A stretch of DNA of 64,000 nt from Wolfiporia cocos (taxonomy: Eukaryota; Basidiomycota; Agaricomycetes; Polyporales; Phaeolaceae), in assembly GCA_029448655.1 (NCBI GenBank), contig JACCLO010000013.1, forward strand, positions 1,302,001 to 1,366,000, read 5' to 3'. A program made the translations under genes and the position numbers. The notes beneath the pieces are model-generated. The model had not been told where the DNA came from, ran no database searches, and worked only from the letters and a program-made list of their open reading frames with translations. Shown piece by piece: positions 38,592 through 50,100 of this stretch (position 1 is its first letter; every line of letters starts with the position of its first letter).

Positions 38592-41500
38592 TCACTGTTT
38601 AGGAGTGAAGACCAGATGGGCAGGTCGGCCGTGAGGACGTGGACGCCTGATCCTCGCGGTGTCTTTGGGGCTGATATCCAGGATTACTGTGAGATGGGTC
38701 CTATTGGCTAGTCGTTGCATCACTCACCTAAGCATTCCCAGAGCGACGTTCTCCTTTCCTTCAGTAGTGTTGCTCCTAGCGTAGTTAAACCTCGCTTGTT
38801 GAGCGCTGGGCGAAGCCCTCAAACACGAGGCCCGCTCTGGTCCTATACTGCTATGCTTCATTGGCGAATCGAGTGCATTGCAGAACACTTCGGCGGGTTC
38901 GCAGACATCCTGCATCGGTGCCGAAACATTTTGTGAGGAACAAATTGTAGAGATTTTGAAGGCAAAGCGAGGTATGCTCACCTTTTGCTCTTGAGCCTTA
39001 GCCCTTGCTACTATGTCACTTGGTCTCAAGATCATTGGCGATAGCCTCCGGCTCGGACTGCCAGAAACATGCGACAGTCGCTGAGGGAGGGGATATGGGG
39101 ATACCCTCGATGAGGTGCGGGAACGCACATGCGGTGGACGGAGCTCTGGGGGAAGCGGCTTGACAGTCTCTCGCGAGTATTTAAGGAATGCTAGCATGCC
39201 TTCCCTTGTGGTAGGAGGTCGGAATGCTGCATAGGGGTGTTAGGGAGCAGAGGGGCAGGGATGCGTAGCAACTCACATTGCATGACTTGTAGAGTGTACG
39301 CCGTATCAGGCCACATGCGCTTGTTCTCTGCAATGGCCTCCTGAGCTTCTTTTTGAAGAGCATAATAGCGTCGCAATAGGCCTGTCACGTCCTCTTCGTC
39401 ACCTTGACCATCTGGAGCCGACTGCGTGTCGCTGTCCGCTGAGAGGACAGACTTACGACTTGGGGGAGTGGGGGACGCATCGGGAGAATCAATGAGCACT
39501 TGTTCAGATGGAATAGTTGGGATAGAGTCTTCTTCCTGAATGGTCTCGTAGATGGATGTACGCGACAAGCATGCTTGAGTAAGCTGGGGGCGATGCCCGC
39601 TGCTTCTCATCCTTGCCCTCGCCCCAGACTGTACCGTGAAATTATTCAGACGCGTATCATTTGAAAGGAGAGTATTCAAGCGATCGATGTCAATACTCGG
39701 CTGGGAGCCGCTGGAAGAGGGGAATTCGATACACCCAATAAGAGGAGGTGTGTCAGCTTCGGCCAGCGAGGTGAACGAGTCGTTATGAGAATGAGTAGAC
39801 TGAGGTTGAAGGGAGAGGGGTCTTGATCTTACTACAAATCGATACGTCAGTATTCTATGGCCTATAGACAAACATTGACGTACACAGCGCGAGGGGGTGT
39901 TCCCTTCTGGCGCTTCGAGCACTGTCTTGTGAATTGATACTGATTGAAAGAGATCGGCGTGATGAGTGAAAACTGTCTGTGCTGTGCTGGAATGGAGACA
40001 TCGCCAGAAATGACTCTTCATTGAACGAGCCCACGGTATATCCAGACCCCGGCGAGCTCTCCGCCTGGTGCGATCTCTCCCTCGAAAGATGCAGCGATTG
40101 ATCTGGATGTAGTTTCGTCTTCGCGAGCTTGATGCATGGCGAACCGCCAATCATAGAGTGAACGGAACGCCGACGGACTTGTTCTCCGTCTAGTGTCTAC
40201 AATTGTTTCAACATCGTACAGGTGCTTTGCTACTGCATAACTCACCAATAACACTGTGTCGTCGTCCTTTCGTGAGCTGTGAACGCTGAAGTCGCTCATC
40301 ACAGACGGAGGACGGAATCGAAGGGCTGGCAGCTGGCCGGACGTCTGGCCAAATGAATCGCTGAGTCCGAAAAACGAGTCTGCGGATAATATTGACGTGC
40401 GACTGCCTGACTGTCCAAGGAAAGACTCGACTACGGAGGACCTAATCCCACCTTCAGAGAATGACTCCCACGACAAGATGCTTTGAACATCGTCGTGACC
40501 ACTCTCGGGAGGGGAAGCTGAACGCGAGGGGGCCATGACACTGGCCTCGTTGTCGAACATTTTGTCGCCGAGACCAGGACGACTGAAGATCCGTGATGAC
40601 TGGTCACTCCTGAAAGAGCCCACAGACGGTTCGCGTTCGTGGTAAGCTACAATTTGCCTCCCAAGTTGTGTGCCGTGCGTCGGAATTGAATGCACCGACG
40701 GGTTTGCCCGGAAGTAAAAGCTGGATGTATCGCTCTCGGTTCTTTGACGACGACCTCGATTGATGAAAGAGAATGTATCGTCCACTGACATGTCTACAGA
40801 CAACGTAGCGATGGATGGAGGTCGCTCGGGACCAAAACCAAAGACGTCTGCAAGGCCAGGGCGGCGAGCGGCACCATTTGGAGCAACGAAGGTGGTATTG
40901 AGGAAAGATGTGTCGTTATCACTGGGGTACTGCAACATCGCGCTAGGTGGCGAGGAAAATACTGGACCACGAGCATCAAAATCATATCCGCGCCTGATTT
41001 CGGGAGAGTCGAATTCTGCCGTGCTTAGCTCCGTGGCGCGCGGTGGAATGTAGTTCGGGGATTCCGCATATGGTGGGGCGGTGAAGACAAGAGAGCAATG
41101 ATCAGAATTTGTGTCAGAGCTGGCGCGCGTGCCGTGGGCTGGAACTGGCAACTCTACGGTGTCCGGAGAGATGGGCTTGAACACGGGATCATCCTCGAAG
41201 ATCGATGAGCCACACGAAGACCGATAACGTGCAGGTGGAGGTACGATGTCGGACAGGGTCAGAGAACCCTCTGCAGCCGCTAAGAAAGATGGTGGCATGT
41301 CGAGACACTTCGTTCCTGTGCACACTTGCCCCTCTTGCGCCTGTGTCAAGTCGAGCTGCCCTCTTGTAGAATAAATCCTGCAACACTCGTCGCCACCGCC
41401 GTCACCGCCGCCTTCTTCGTGAACGTCTTCAGATATGTATACATTCGTATGTGTAGAGCCAACTGAGTCGTCCAAGTCAACGGCGGCATCTGTCCGCAGA

Positions 41501-44500
41501 TGGGATGCGACATCCGCGGCAGGCGATCGGTGGATCTGCAAAGGCAGGACAGGGGCAGGCGCCGGAGGATCCTCGTCGGTCCTCAATTCCTCGTTGAAAC
41601 TAAATCCGAGCTCGAGCTTTGCTGGAGTTTGAAAAGCACGCTCTAGCTGTTCCACGAAGCTTTGTCGATCTGAGTCTCCTGAATCGAGCAGCTTCCACAT
41701 TTCGCCAGTGAAGTCGAACGAATTCTTGCTATCATTGTCAGTATGTGAGGAGGTGTCATCGCCAATGTCTTTATCTGGATCTTCTTCGAGACGCATGGTA
41801 GAAGTCGTAGGCAGATCTTGGGCACTTTCTGATGCTTGTAATGGACGAAGGAGGGGGATGCTGGGTGAAAGAGAGACGGAAGGTTGCGTCCTGTGGCGAG
41901 AGGATAACGAGTTATCAAAATGTCGCAGCCCATCATCGTCAACATGGCCAGCTAGGATCTCCTGCAGCTCGTCAGGAATGTCGAAATCTGCATCGTTGTC
42001 GTGAGATACGGACGCGAGGGACAAATGACTATCTGATGCGTTCACAACGCCCGGGTCTCTCCTTTTGTCTGAGATGGAGGAACGGTACGGAGCACTAGAA
42101 GTACTAGAATCCTTCTTGCCTCGTACGGTAGGGCTTGATGAATAGGACATCTTCCGACGTTGTTCTCCCTTCCGTTTGGAAATAGGCGTCGGGCACGGCG
42201 TTTCCTCTCCACTATCTGAGCCGCCGTCGGCGGTCTCACTGAGCCCGACTTTCGAAGGTCGGGATCCGAAGGTCGCTGACGACGGATCAGCGATGGCAGT
42301 CCTAGCCATAGGAGGTGTGTCGATCGCAGGAGAAGGTGCAGAGCTGACAATAGGAGTGGATCTTGCTTTTGCTAGTCGCAGAGGTTCAGTCGTGGACGGT
42401 GATTCGAAGGCCGGTAATGATAGAGCTGCGCGCTTGTGCTTCGATCGAGAGGTTAATGCGGATCTGGAATCGCTTGAAGAGGACGCCCTGTTAAGATCCG
42501 ACCAAGGAGCAGTATGTCTATCCAAGAAGCGGCTTGCAGTTGACTCTCGCTGAGCTTGTGCTACAGCAGGTAAAGACTTGCTAGGAGCTTCATTGCTGAC
42601 CCGTAGGATTTGGGCAGATGATGGACGATTTGATCCAGAGGGACCCCCGTGCTCGGACCCACGTTGCCTGGAGTTCTGTTCGTCTTTGTCGAGCTGGGGC
42701 TGAGATGCAGTCGAGCTCGCTGGGGTAGCCTCTAGGTCCAGACGATTGATGAGAGACGCCAAGTCGTCTGTTACCGCGTCAAGCACCGAAATACTGCCTG
42801 TAGTGCAGATAGTCAGCGAACTACTTTCCTTGTCTTTACATCATGGAACAGCTCAACGAACCATCGACTTCTCCGTACACAGGCCGGGGTCTGGCCCTTC
42901 CCTGAAGTTGATCTGACATAGGTCTTGGACGCCGACGCTTATAGGGCGTATCCGTGAGGAACTTGTCAGTGTGCCAAGTAGGGTCATTTGCTGCGGTATG
43001 CTCGGTCAAAACAGAGCTCAGGATCTGCGATGCAGGCCGCGACCACGCAGAAGGTGCCGTCTGTGTCTCGGGGAAAATGTCTTGTACCGCCATCCGTTTA
43101 GTCTTCTCTGTGCGCGCCATGTTGCCTTCCTTGTCCCTACTGCGTCGTTCACGTCTCTGCATTTCCCTCGACGAGCGCAGGCACTCCTCGTCCCACCTCA
43201 CAGATGCGATGGAGCCGGATGACGACCCTTTCGAAAATTTCGGGAGAATCATCGACTGTGGGCGCATTGATGACCCGCTAGACGTCGTCGAAGTTGGACG
43301 CCCGCTGGAGCTCAGAATCAGGTGTGCGGAGCCAGTTGAGGCTCTCTTAGAGGCTTGAGACATAGTGTTGGAAGTGAATGCAGAGCTAATGGAGGCAGTG
43401 CCGACTGACGAGTGTCTCTTGGGCAGGGACAGGTTAAGTCTCAATACGCTTTTCTTCCTAGACAATGTGCGCATGGGGTGCTCCTTCGGTAATGGCTCCT
43501 CAAGGTTTACTGGGATGTCTGATGGATCGATTTCGAATTTCCCTCCCGACCGTCCGATTGTCCGGTCTTTGTCGTCCGAGTCCTTGCTTTCTCTGTTCTC
43601 TCCCTGCGTCTTCTTGCCCTTCTCTTTGCTCTTGCGCTTGCTCTTCTTCTTCAGCTTCGTCTGACGCTGCGTCGCAGGCTGCTCCGAATCCGAGACTGTG
43701 CCGATCTCCTTCCCTGCACTTCTGGTGAGCGTAGCCCAACTTGTCATGCGTGCGAGGGATTGCACAGACTTGATCGCGCGAATGGCGATAGACCCCGTTG
43801 TAGGATTCGGTTCGATGTCAGAAGGGCCTTCGGCCTGAGTGGGATCGTCCTGCTCATCGAATGCGTGGCGACGTGCCTGGTTGGACAGCAACGCACTGGA
43901 GTCGAGCGAGTTGAATCGAGCACGAGACTCGAGGGGTTTCGCAGACTCCGGAGCTGTGCAAACACATCAATCAACTGTGGACATTGCTCCTGAAGCCTTA
44001 CTCTTTGAGCGGGAAGTCAGCTTGAACACTCTTTCTCGGATACTATTCTCCTTGTCTTTGACCTTCGAATCCTTCCTTCCACGTCCGATGCTCCACCACT
44101 TCTGGCTATCGTCACCCTTGCCCTTCGATTGATGGTCAAGAATATTATCCCTCGGCTCCTCTTGCACAGCAGAAGCATTCGTAGCTTCACTCAATGGGCC
44201 CCATTTCAACCCATCAAGACCAAGCCGCGACTTTCGCTTCTTGACAATGACAACCTCCTCTATGTCGGGCTCGTCCGCTTGATGAACGTATATATCATAT
44301 CCGCGAGGACCTCTTGACGACGAATCGCCGCTGACACGGCGTACAACGCCGGAGAAGTCCCTGTTAACTCTCTCCTTTGTCTTGCCGGCAAGCTGTGCCA
44401 GCTTCGACTTCTTTGGGACAATGCGTTTACGGGGTGCGTCTGTACGAGGGGCAAGGGGCGCTGATACGGACGGCACAGCTACATTCGACGGTCCATCTGG

Positions 44501-44662
44501 GTCAGGCACGGAGTCCATAGCGGACGGCGCACCTGATACTAGATGGATCGTGGAGGCTGCCGGAGAAATAGTGGCTGGGATAGTTCGGACATCCGGTGGC
44601 TGTGCAGGATGCAGTGAACTGGTAACAGTTGCACGGGTGAGAATTGGCAACGTATTGCGCAT
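38592..44662 (-). CDS. Large disordered protein of unknown function (about 1,900 residues, eight exons)
   Basis: Exon 1 starts MRNTLPILTRATVTSS at 44662. Good splice sites join exon 1 to 2 (ends near 44009/43960), 2 to 3 (GAAGTCGATG|gttcg...ctacag, giving EVDGSISVLDAV), 3 to 4 (TTG|gtgagt...gtag, giving DDTVLLTLDGEQVRRRS), 4 to 5 (giving LRSRPLSLQPQ), then three short exons ending RPHGRPAHLVFTPKQ before TGA at 38592. The product is rich in Ser, Pro, Asp and Arg, with many SS/SP runs typical of phosphorylated disordered proteins and basic clusters (KKKSKRKSKEKGKK). A Lys/Glu-rich coil-like stretch (LLRRYYALQKEAQEAIAENKR) lies near the C-terminus. No enzymatic domain, signal peptide or membrane segment is visible. 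The family is not recognised. A cell-polarity or cytoskeletal scaffold is possible, but that is only a guess from composition. Confidence 0.75.
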
Positions 44663-46123
44663 AATGTGAGGGTATGTGGGCCTTCGTGATGGATCTTGAT
44701 CTTGACGGGAGTACTACAACAGCTTGAGACGTCGTGATTACAAACAGAGGTACGGATGAGCGTATTAGAACTGCGGATACAACAGTGCGAGAATTCAGTG
44801 ATACAGTCAGTGAGTGCCGTCGTGAAGCATGAGTTCGTTCTGAGGTTCTACAGGGCGAACGCGTCGCAAGAATGGTGCGTATGAATCGTTCCGATCGTTA
44901 CTTGTAGTGCTGCGCGAGATGCACTAGCTCTGAGGCTACACTGTCCACAGATGAATTTAAAATCCATAAATTGTCTAAGAGGGCAAAGGGCAGACCTGCA
45001 GCTCTTGCCTGCCTACCGAGCACCTCCACAACACCTCAAGCAATCGAAGAAAGCCGGTAGCGAAGGATTCCGTCGTAGGCGAGGATCAAGATAGTAGGCG
45101 CTTTCACGGATTGATCTCGCTCGACGCACGTTGTTTGGCCTTGTGAGGAGCAGGTTGAACATCGAACTTCACATCAGCCATCGAGCGCGTGGCGCGACGC
45201 GTCATGGCGCCTACGCGTCCAGCAAATTAAGGTCGGAGACTTTCATTAAAGCGAATAGACTACGAGCATTCTCGTTGTCATGCATCGGGGACTTACAATG
45301 GGGAATAGAGCATGGCCGAAGAGCGTCGGCCAGGCCGGACGAGGCATGCTGGCTCATGACGTTACGCAAACGCGCCATACACCTCGATTACTTGACTGAG
45401 AACACGCTGGGCCCGAGCACGTACGCATAAAGGACAAAGTAGGGAGATACCAAGCCGAGGCGTTGATGCGATATGTTTCTAGAAAGAGTTTCCGTGGGAA
45501 AAGGACAGGCCGACCATTACCATCTAACGATCGCTTGAGAAGTTGGATGAACGTAGTAGCGATGAAGACTTACATAACACCGCCGGATTCTCTCTACCGG
45601 GACATCCACTAAAAGAAAATCTGTTCAAGTTTGCTGTGTCATCGTTTCGTCGTATTCCAGGTTGTCGCAGGAAAGCTGCATTGAGAAGTAGCATATAGTA
45701 TATTGCTATTGCGAGATCTCAAGAGGGCTCGGTTCAAGCAGACACTCAAGCTTCAAATTTAAGTATTGGCAGGCCTTATGCCTCCAAGTCGGAGCCATCG
45801 CAACGAACACGAACTGTGACAATAGAATATGATTCTAATCTGTACAAATCAGCGCAAGATTGGATTATCCTACTCTTTGTTACTTACTAGTCGCCATACA
45901 ATCGTCGATCGGCCATTCAGCACTACTGAGGTCGCTCAAATATGACAGAACTGTTCACATGCCAATGAGGAACCCGCAGCTGCAAGTGTATCCTGACTTA
46001 GGGAAGGCCGCGAGCGGCAATGCCAATGGAGGAAGCCATAGCAGAGATCTAATCATCGTCCGCTATAATGACCAATGATGTTACCAGCCGAATGGTTCAC
46101 ATACCGTGCAAACGTAGAACCAA
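44663..46123. other. Intergenic region
   Basis: About 1.5 kb with no frame carrying a recognisable motif. It should contain the promoter of the large minus-strand gene at its left end. Confidence 0.5.
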
Positions 46124-46791
46124 TTACTGCCTTCTCCCTGTCTGGTCGACAACATTCAACAGGCTCGCTACTACTCCCGCACTTTCCTGCACCTGTTTGT
46201 ATCGCTCGTACAGAGCCTGAATGGCCCGGGTAGCATCGTTGATCAATAGCTCCTCCTGCGGTGGGTTCGCTAGATCGGGAGGGTTTAGTGATAACGCGCC
46301 CACGCCTGTCTGCTTCAGAATATCCGCAAGGGACTGCAGCGCTTGGTAAAGAGCGGCCATGTCAGCTGGATTTTTCGTGTGTTGTCAGCGTGCTTGTACA
46401 CATGCTCTGCATATCTCCTTGCACCTGTTGTTTGATTGGGATTGATACCTGGGTGATAAGCGTGTTCACTGTATCCGAGTAGATTATAGAAGGCGTAGTC
46501 ATACACAGCCAGTGCAGTGCAGAAAACTCACATTCCCGCAAGAGCGCTCCGAGCAAGACTCTGGACCCGATTGACGTGTACCAGAACCAATTGTACATTC
46601 TGCCTGAAGGCTTCCGGAGAGTTACGATCTGCTGCCTGCGATCCTATGCTATGTAAAGACGACTGAGAAGAAAACGGCTGAGAACTGGTTATGAATCCAT
46701 TCGAGATATCCGGATAGTTGAGACTAGTGAAACTATGAGACGATGCATATTGCTGAGTGAGTCCTTGGGAAGAAGATGGTGTTGGCAGCAT
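46124..46791 (-). CDS. Small helical protein of unknown function (about 181 residues)
   Basis: Three exons with GT-AG introns. The first gives MLPTPSSSQGLTQQ, a Ser/Gln-rich disordered head, then a helical stretch NVQLVLVHVNRVQSLARSAL. A 65-nt intron joins to IEHAYHPGINPNQTT, and a second to ADMAALYQALQSLADILKQ, LSLNPPDLANPPQEE and a final helix LYERYKQVQESAGVVASLL before the stop at 46124. The disordered head plus two to three amphipathic helices recalls small subunits of nuclear or cytoskeletal complexes (for example Mediator-like), but I cannot assign it. Start M at 46791 is chosen over an upstream in-frame ATG at 46836 because the protein-like composition begins there. Confidence 0.75.
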
Positions 46792-46865
46792 TTTGTTGAC
46801 GATGAACGAGCAGCTTCGGATGTAAGTCATGTGCAAACGCGTTAAATTACCAAAAAAGAATTAAT

Positions 46866-47062
46866 GGTCAACGCCAGGTAGGGGTCGAACCGACGGCCTT
46901 GATCTTAAGTTCAATCGACCGTCATTGCAGTGGCCATTTCATCTCCCACACTGACCCCGCCCTTGGCCATCCCCCTGACGTCACCTTCTCGCTGCTCCCC
47001 GCTGCTGGCCATGCGCGCCGTCTCTCTCAGCACCACGCTCTAACCAACTGAGCTAGTCGACC
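46866..47062 (-). tRNA. Interrupted tRNA-like locus (long intron or degenerate tRNA)
   Basis: On the minus strand, GGTCGAC at 47062-47056 pairs with GTTGACC at 46872-46866, a 7-bp acceptor stem with one G-U. A textbook A box/D arm follows (TAGCTCAGTTGGTTAGAGC), then an anticodon-type stem TGGTG and loop start CTGAG. About 110 nt of GC-rich sequence comes next. The 3' part has a B-box-like GGTTCGACC. Two things are wrong for a normal tRNA. The T stem GTCGG faces CCTAC rather than CCGAC, and five extra bases sit between it and the acceptor strand. The 5' half resembles fungal tRNA-Ile. Either this is a tRNA with an unusually long intron and a variant T arm, or a pseudogene. Anticodon uncertain (GAG if read directly). 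Confidence 0.45.
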
Positions 47063-47151
47063 ACATATTCACAGATCCTATATAGTGTGTACAGCAGGAT
47101 ACTGACGTAATCCTACAGTACGTGATACTAGAATAAGCTCTTCACGAAACA

Positions 47152-50100
47152 TTAAGATAGTGTTAACAGGGAGATACGCTCGTCTCGGACAGCAAACAGG
47201 AACAAAAATTGGTGTCCGTCTGTCTTGCGCCGTACGATGGCCTCTCGGATCTGGTTGAGGTAGCTGAGAGGCTGAGAGGGAAAGGCGGCAGTAATGGCTC
47301 TCCAAGTCTCTTCGTCTGTAACCCAGTTGGAATTCTTCGACATCTCCTCAAACATTAGCGTAGGAACGTCCACTGCAAGCGTAGGCAGCCCAGAAATAGC
47401 AGCATTCTTGATCTGCATGGCTGCATCGAACGCTGCATTGTCACAATAAGCCCCAAGTGACTCTGTGAAAGCAAGAATATGTACACACCGCGATCAAGAA
47501 ACATTTGCTTGGTTTGCTTCCGTTGCTTCTTCGCGTCGCTTTGCAATATAAGTTGCACGTCGGAGGAACCCGTCGTCTCCTTCAGCGCGTTGTGAGATTG
47601 TATACTGTCGATGATACTCGGGACACCAGATATGGACGCATCGACGCGCTTCTGCTCCTGAATTTGTTGCTGAAGGAAGGTGACCAGCTCCTGGCGCGAT
47701 ACTATGCTCCGTAAAGTTAATCGCATAGACTGATCATAAATAATGTAAATTCACCTTCGAATTCGGTGCCTTTCAACACGCTCTTGACTTTGAACGCTGG
47801 TAGATCTCGTCGAGCAGTTCTTGGTCGCGGGTAGACGGCGAACCTGAAGAAAAATGAATAGCCATGAGGTGTGTAGGAATCTGCGCAACTTACAAGATGC
47901 CTTCTCTGTAGCACACGTCGACATGACCTTCGCGGTCATCGTCGGAAACACTCGATTCATACATCACATCCGCGCTGATCCCGTTCTTCCATAGCAAGGA
48001 AGCTACCTCTAGCCGATCAGATAGATAGCCTGGTTGATATGAAACCACGTAGACATCGCATCGCCGAGGACTCCAATAGCCAAAAGAACGATGCTCCTTC
48101 AACAAAGTCTTGACAGAAGCACTCTGGAATGCCGCCAGAGCGAGCGTGATTTTGTCAAGGGCGACTTGTAAGGCAACAGCGCATATCGCATCTGCTTTGG
48201 GTTTGGGCGGAGACAAACGAGAGATCACATGATCATAACTAGCGTCCACTTGAGCAGACGGGTGATTATGGAAGGACGAAACAACATACCGTCCACCTGC
48301 TGCCAGGATATCGGAGCGCTTGTTGCGTCGTACGACCTCGAAATATACCCCATCCTTGAAATACGGATTGCGATTGTTCATCATAAGCGGATTAAACAAG
48401 ATCGGCCTAGAGACACCAGACGCAGTCGCGAAATCAATGGTATTCCTGACTTCCTTGATGTAAGGAGTTAGCGACAATGTCAACGCTGGCGCAATCTTCT
48501 CTAATCTTCCCATGAGAGCATCGATATCCTCGTCTGTATACACTGTCAGGACAGCCCCTATCAGTTGAGGATTACCTCACCGATTTCCGACAACACTTCT
48601 AATTCGTCGACGATGGTTCTTGGAACGCCCTTCTTCACCAACATCAACCGCTTCTGTGATTTAGTCTGGCTGAGGATCTCGGTCACAGCTTCACGATGAT
48701 CACTAGCAATCCTATCCAGTGCGACCTCCAAAACTGCAGGAGTCAACTCTTTGACTGAGCGTGCATTCACTCCAATAGCTCACTTTTCGAGTGGGTTATA
48801 TGAATCTCGTGATACTGTCCCAAGTTCGCGAAACTGTTGAGGCAATCGCTCGCGATGGCGATTGCCTCTGCAGCGGCAGCGGAAGGCCCCGTAAACAGGT
48901 CCGGCGTGATGATATCGAATACGGCAGCTTTCGCGACTCTGGGATGTCCTGCGAGAGCGCTGCGACAAATGAGTAGGGCACGGCTAGAAACAATTGAGCC
49001 CTTACTCTGGTCGGTAGATGTCGCCGATGTAGTATCGCTTGATTCTCCTCGTGTTCTCCCTTGCCGCTAAGCGAGCAAACGGCAACAAAGCATTGTTGGG
49101 CAAAGCGACAACTTCACCATGTCGATCGAGGAACACTGCTAGATTGCGATCTTCCTCGGAATTCATGACAGGCATTAGCAGAGGCGGCTCCATGTTAACA
49201 GCTCCGTGAAGACGGAAGATATCGACTAAGCAGTCAATCACCTTCCCATTTAGCGCAGTATGCTCTGGTAGTTCAGCATTGTTATCGTATGTCAGTGCAC
49301 GGATAGGTTTCGCTTGCTGATTGAAAAGTGTTGTAAGCACTGCTTGGAGGTGAGGCGAGTCTTGCTTGGCTTTGGGGTGGTGATGGTCATCAACTAATCA
49401 GTAGACCTTCCGGGATACGCACTCATCATCCTGATAGCTCCCCTGAAGTACTCGTCTTCCAGACGAGGCGGCAGCAATTCGCTTTGGGACAGCTCTAATG
49501 CGGTGGGACGTTTGTCGGGATCGTGTTGAAGGAGCCAGTTTATGACTATATGGGCCATCAGCGTCGCTCGATATGCATGTAAATCCAATGTCACTCTGTT
49601 GTTGCTTAATCCTATGAGGTGGCCACTCCAAGGGGAATATGATAGCTGGTTTCCGTAGATCCTCGAGGACCGCGATGCGCTCAGCACTTGTGGAGAACAT
49701 GTAATTCATCTCGAAGAATACGATCTATGGCAAGCAGTTAGACGAATAACTGTCGTACGAGCTGCTTACTTACACCGAGACTGTACATGTCCGCTTTGGT
49801 GTGGCTGCGCGGACCACCTCTAGCAGACTGCACCTCCGGAGCAATGTATAGCCGCGTCCCAACATCTTCCAAACATATTATCAAAATGCAGTGCGAGAAG
49901 GCGTGAACCCGCACCTAGCGTCATTTCGGCATCGTACGTGGCAGCGGTGGTGACATCCGATGGGTCGACAGCAGCTAAGCTAGAAGTAGCGAGACCGAAA
50001 TCACCCACTACTGGTGGTTAGTCCGTAGTCAACTGCGTTACAGCAGTCGCGACATACCTTTGCAGTCGCCCTTGCCATCTAGCGATAATCAGGTAGTGCT

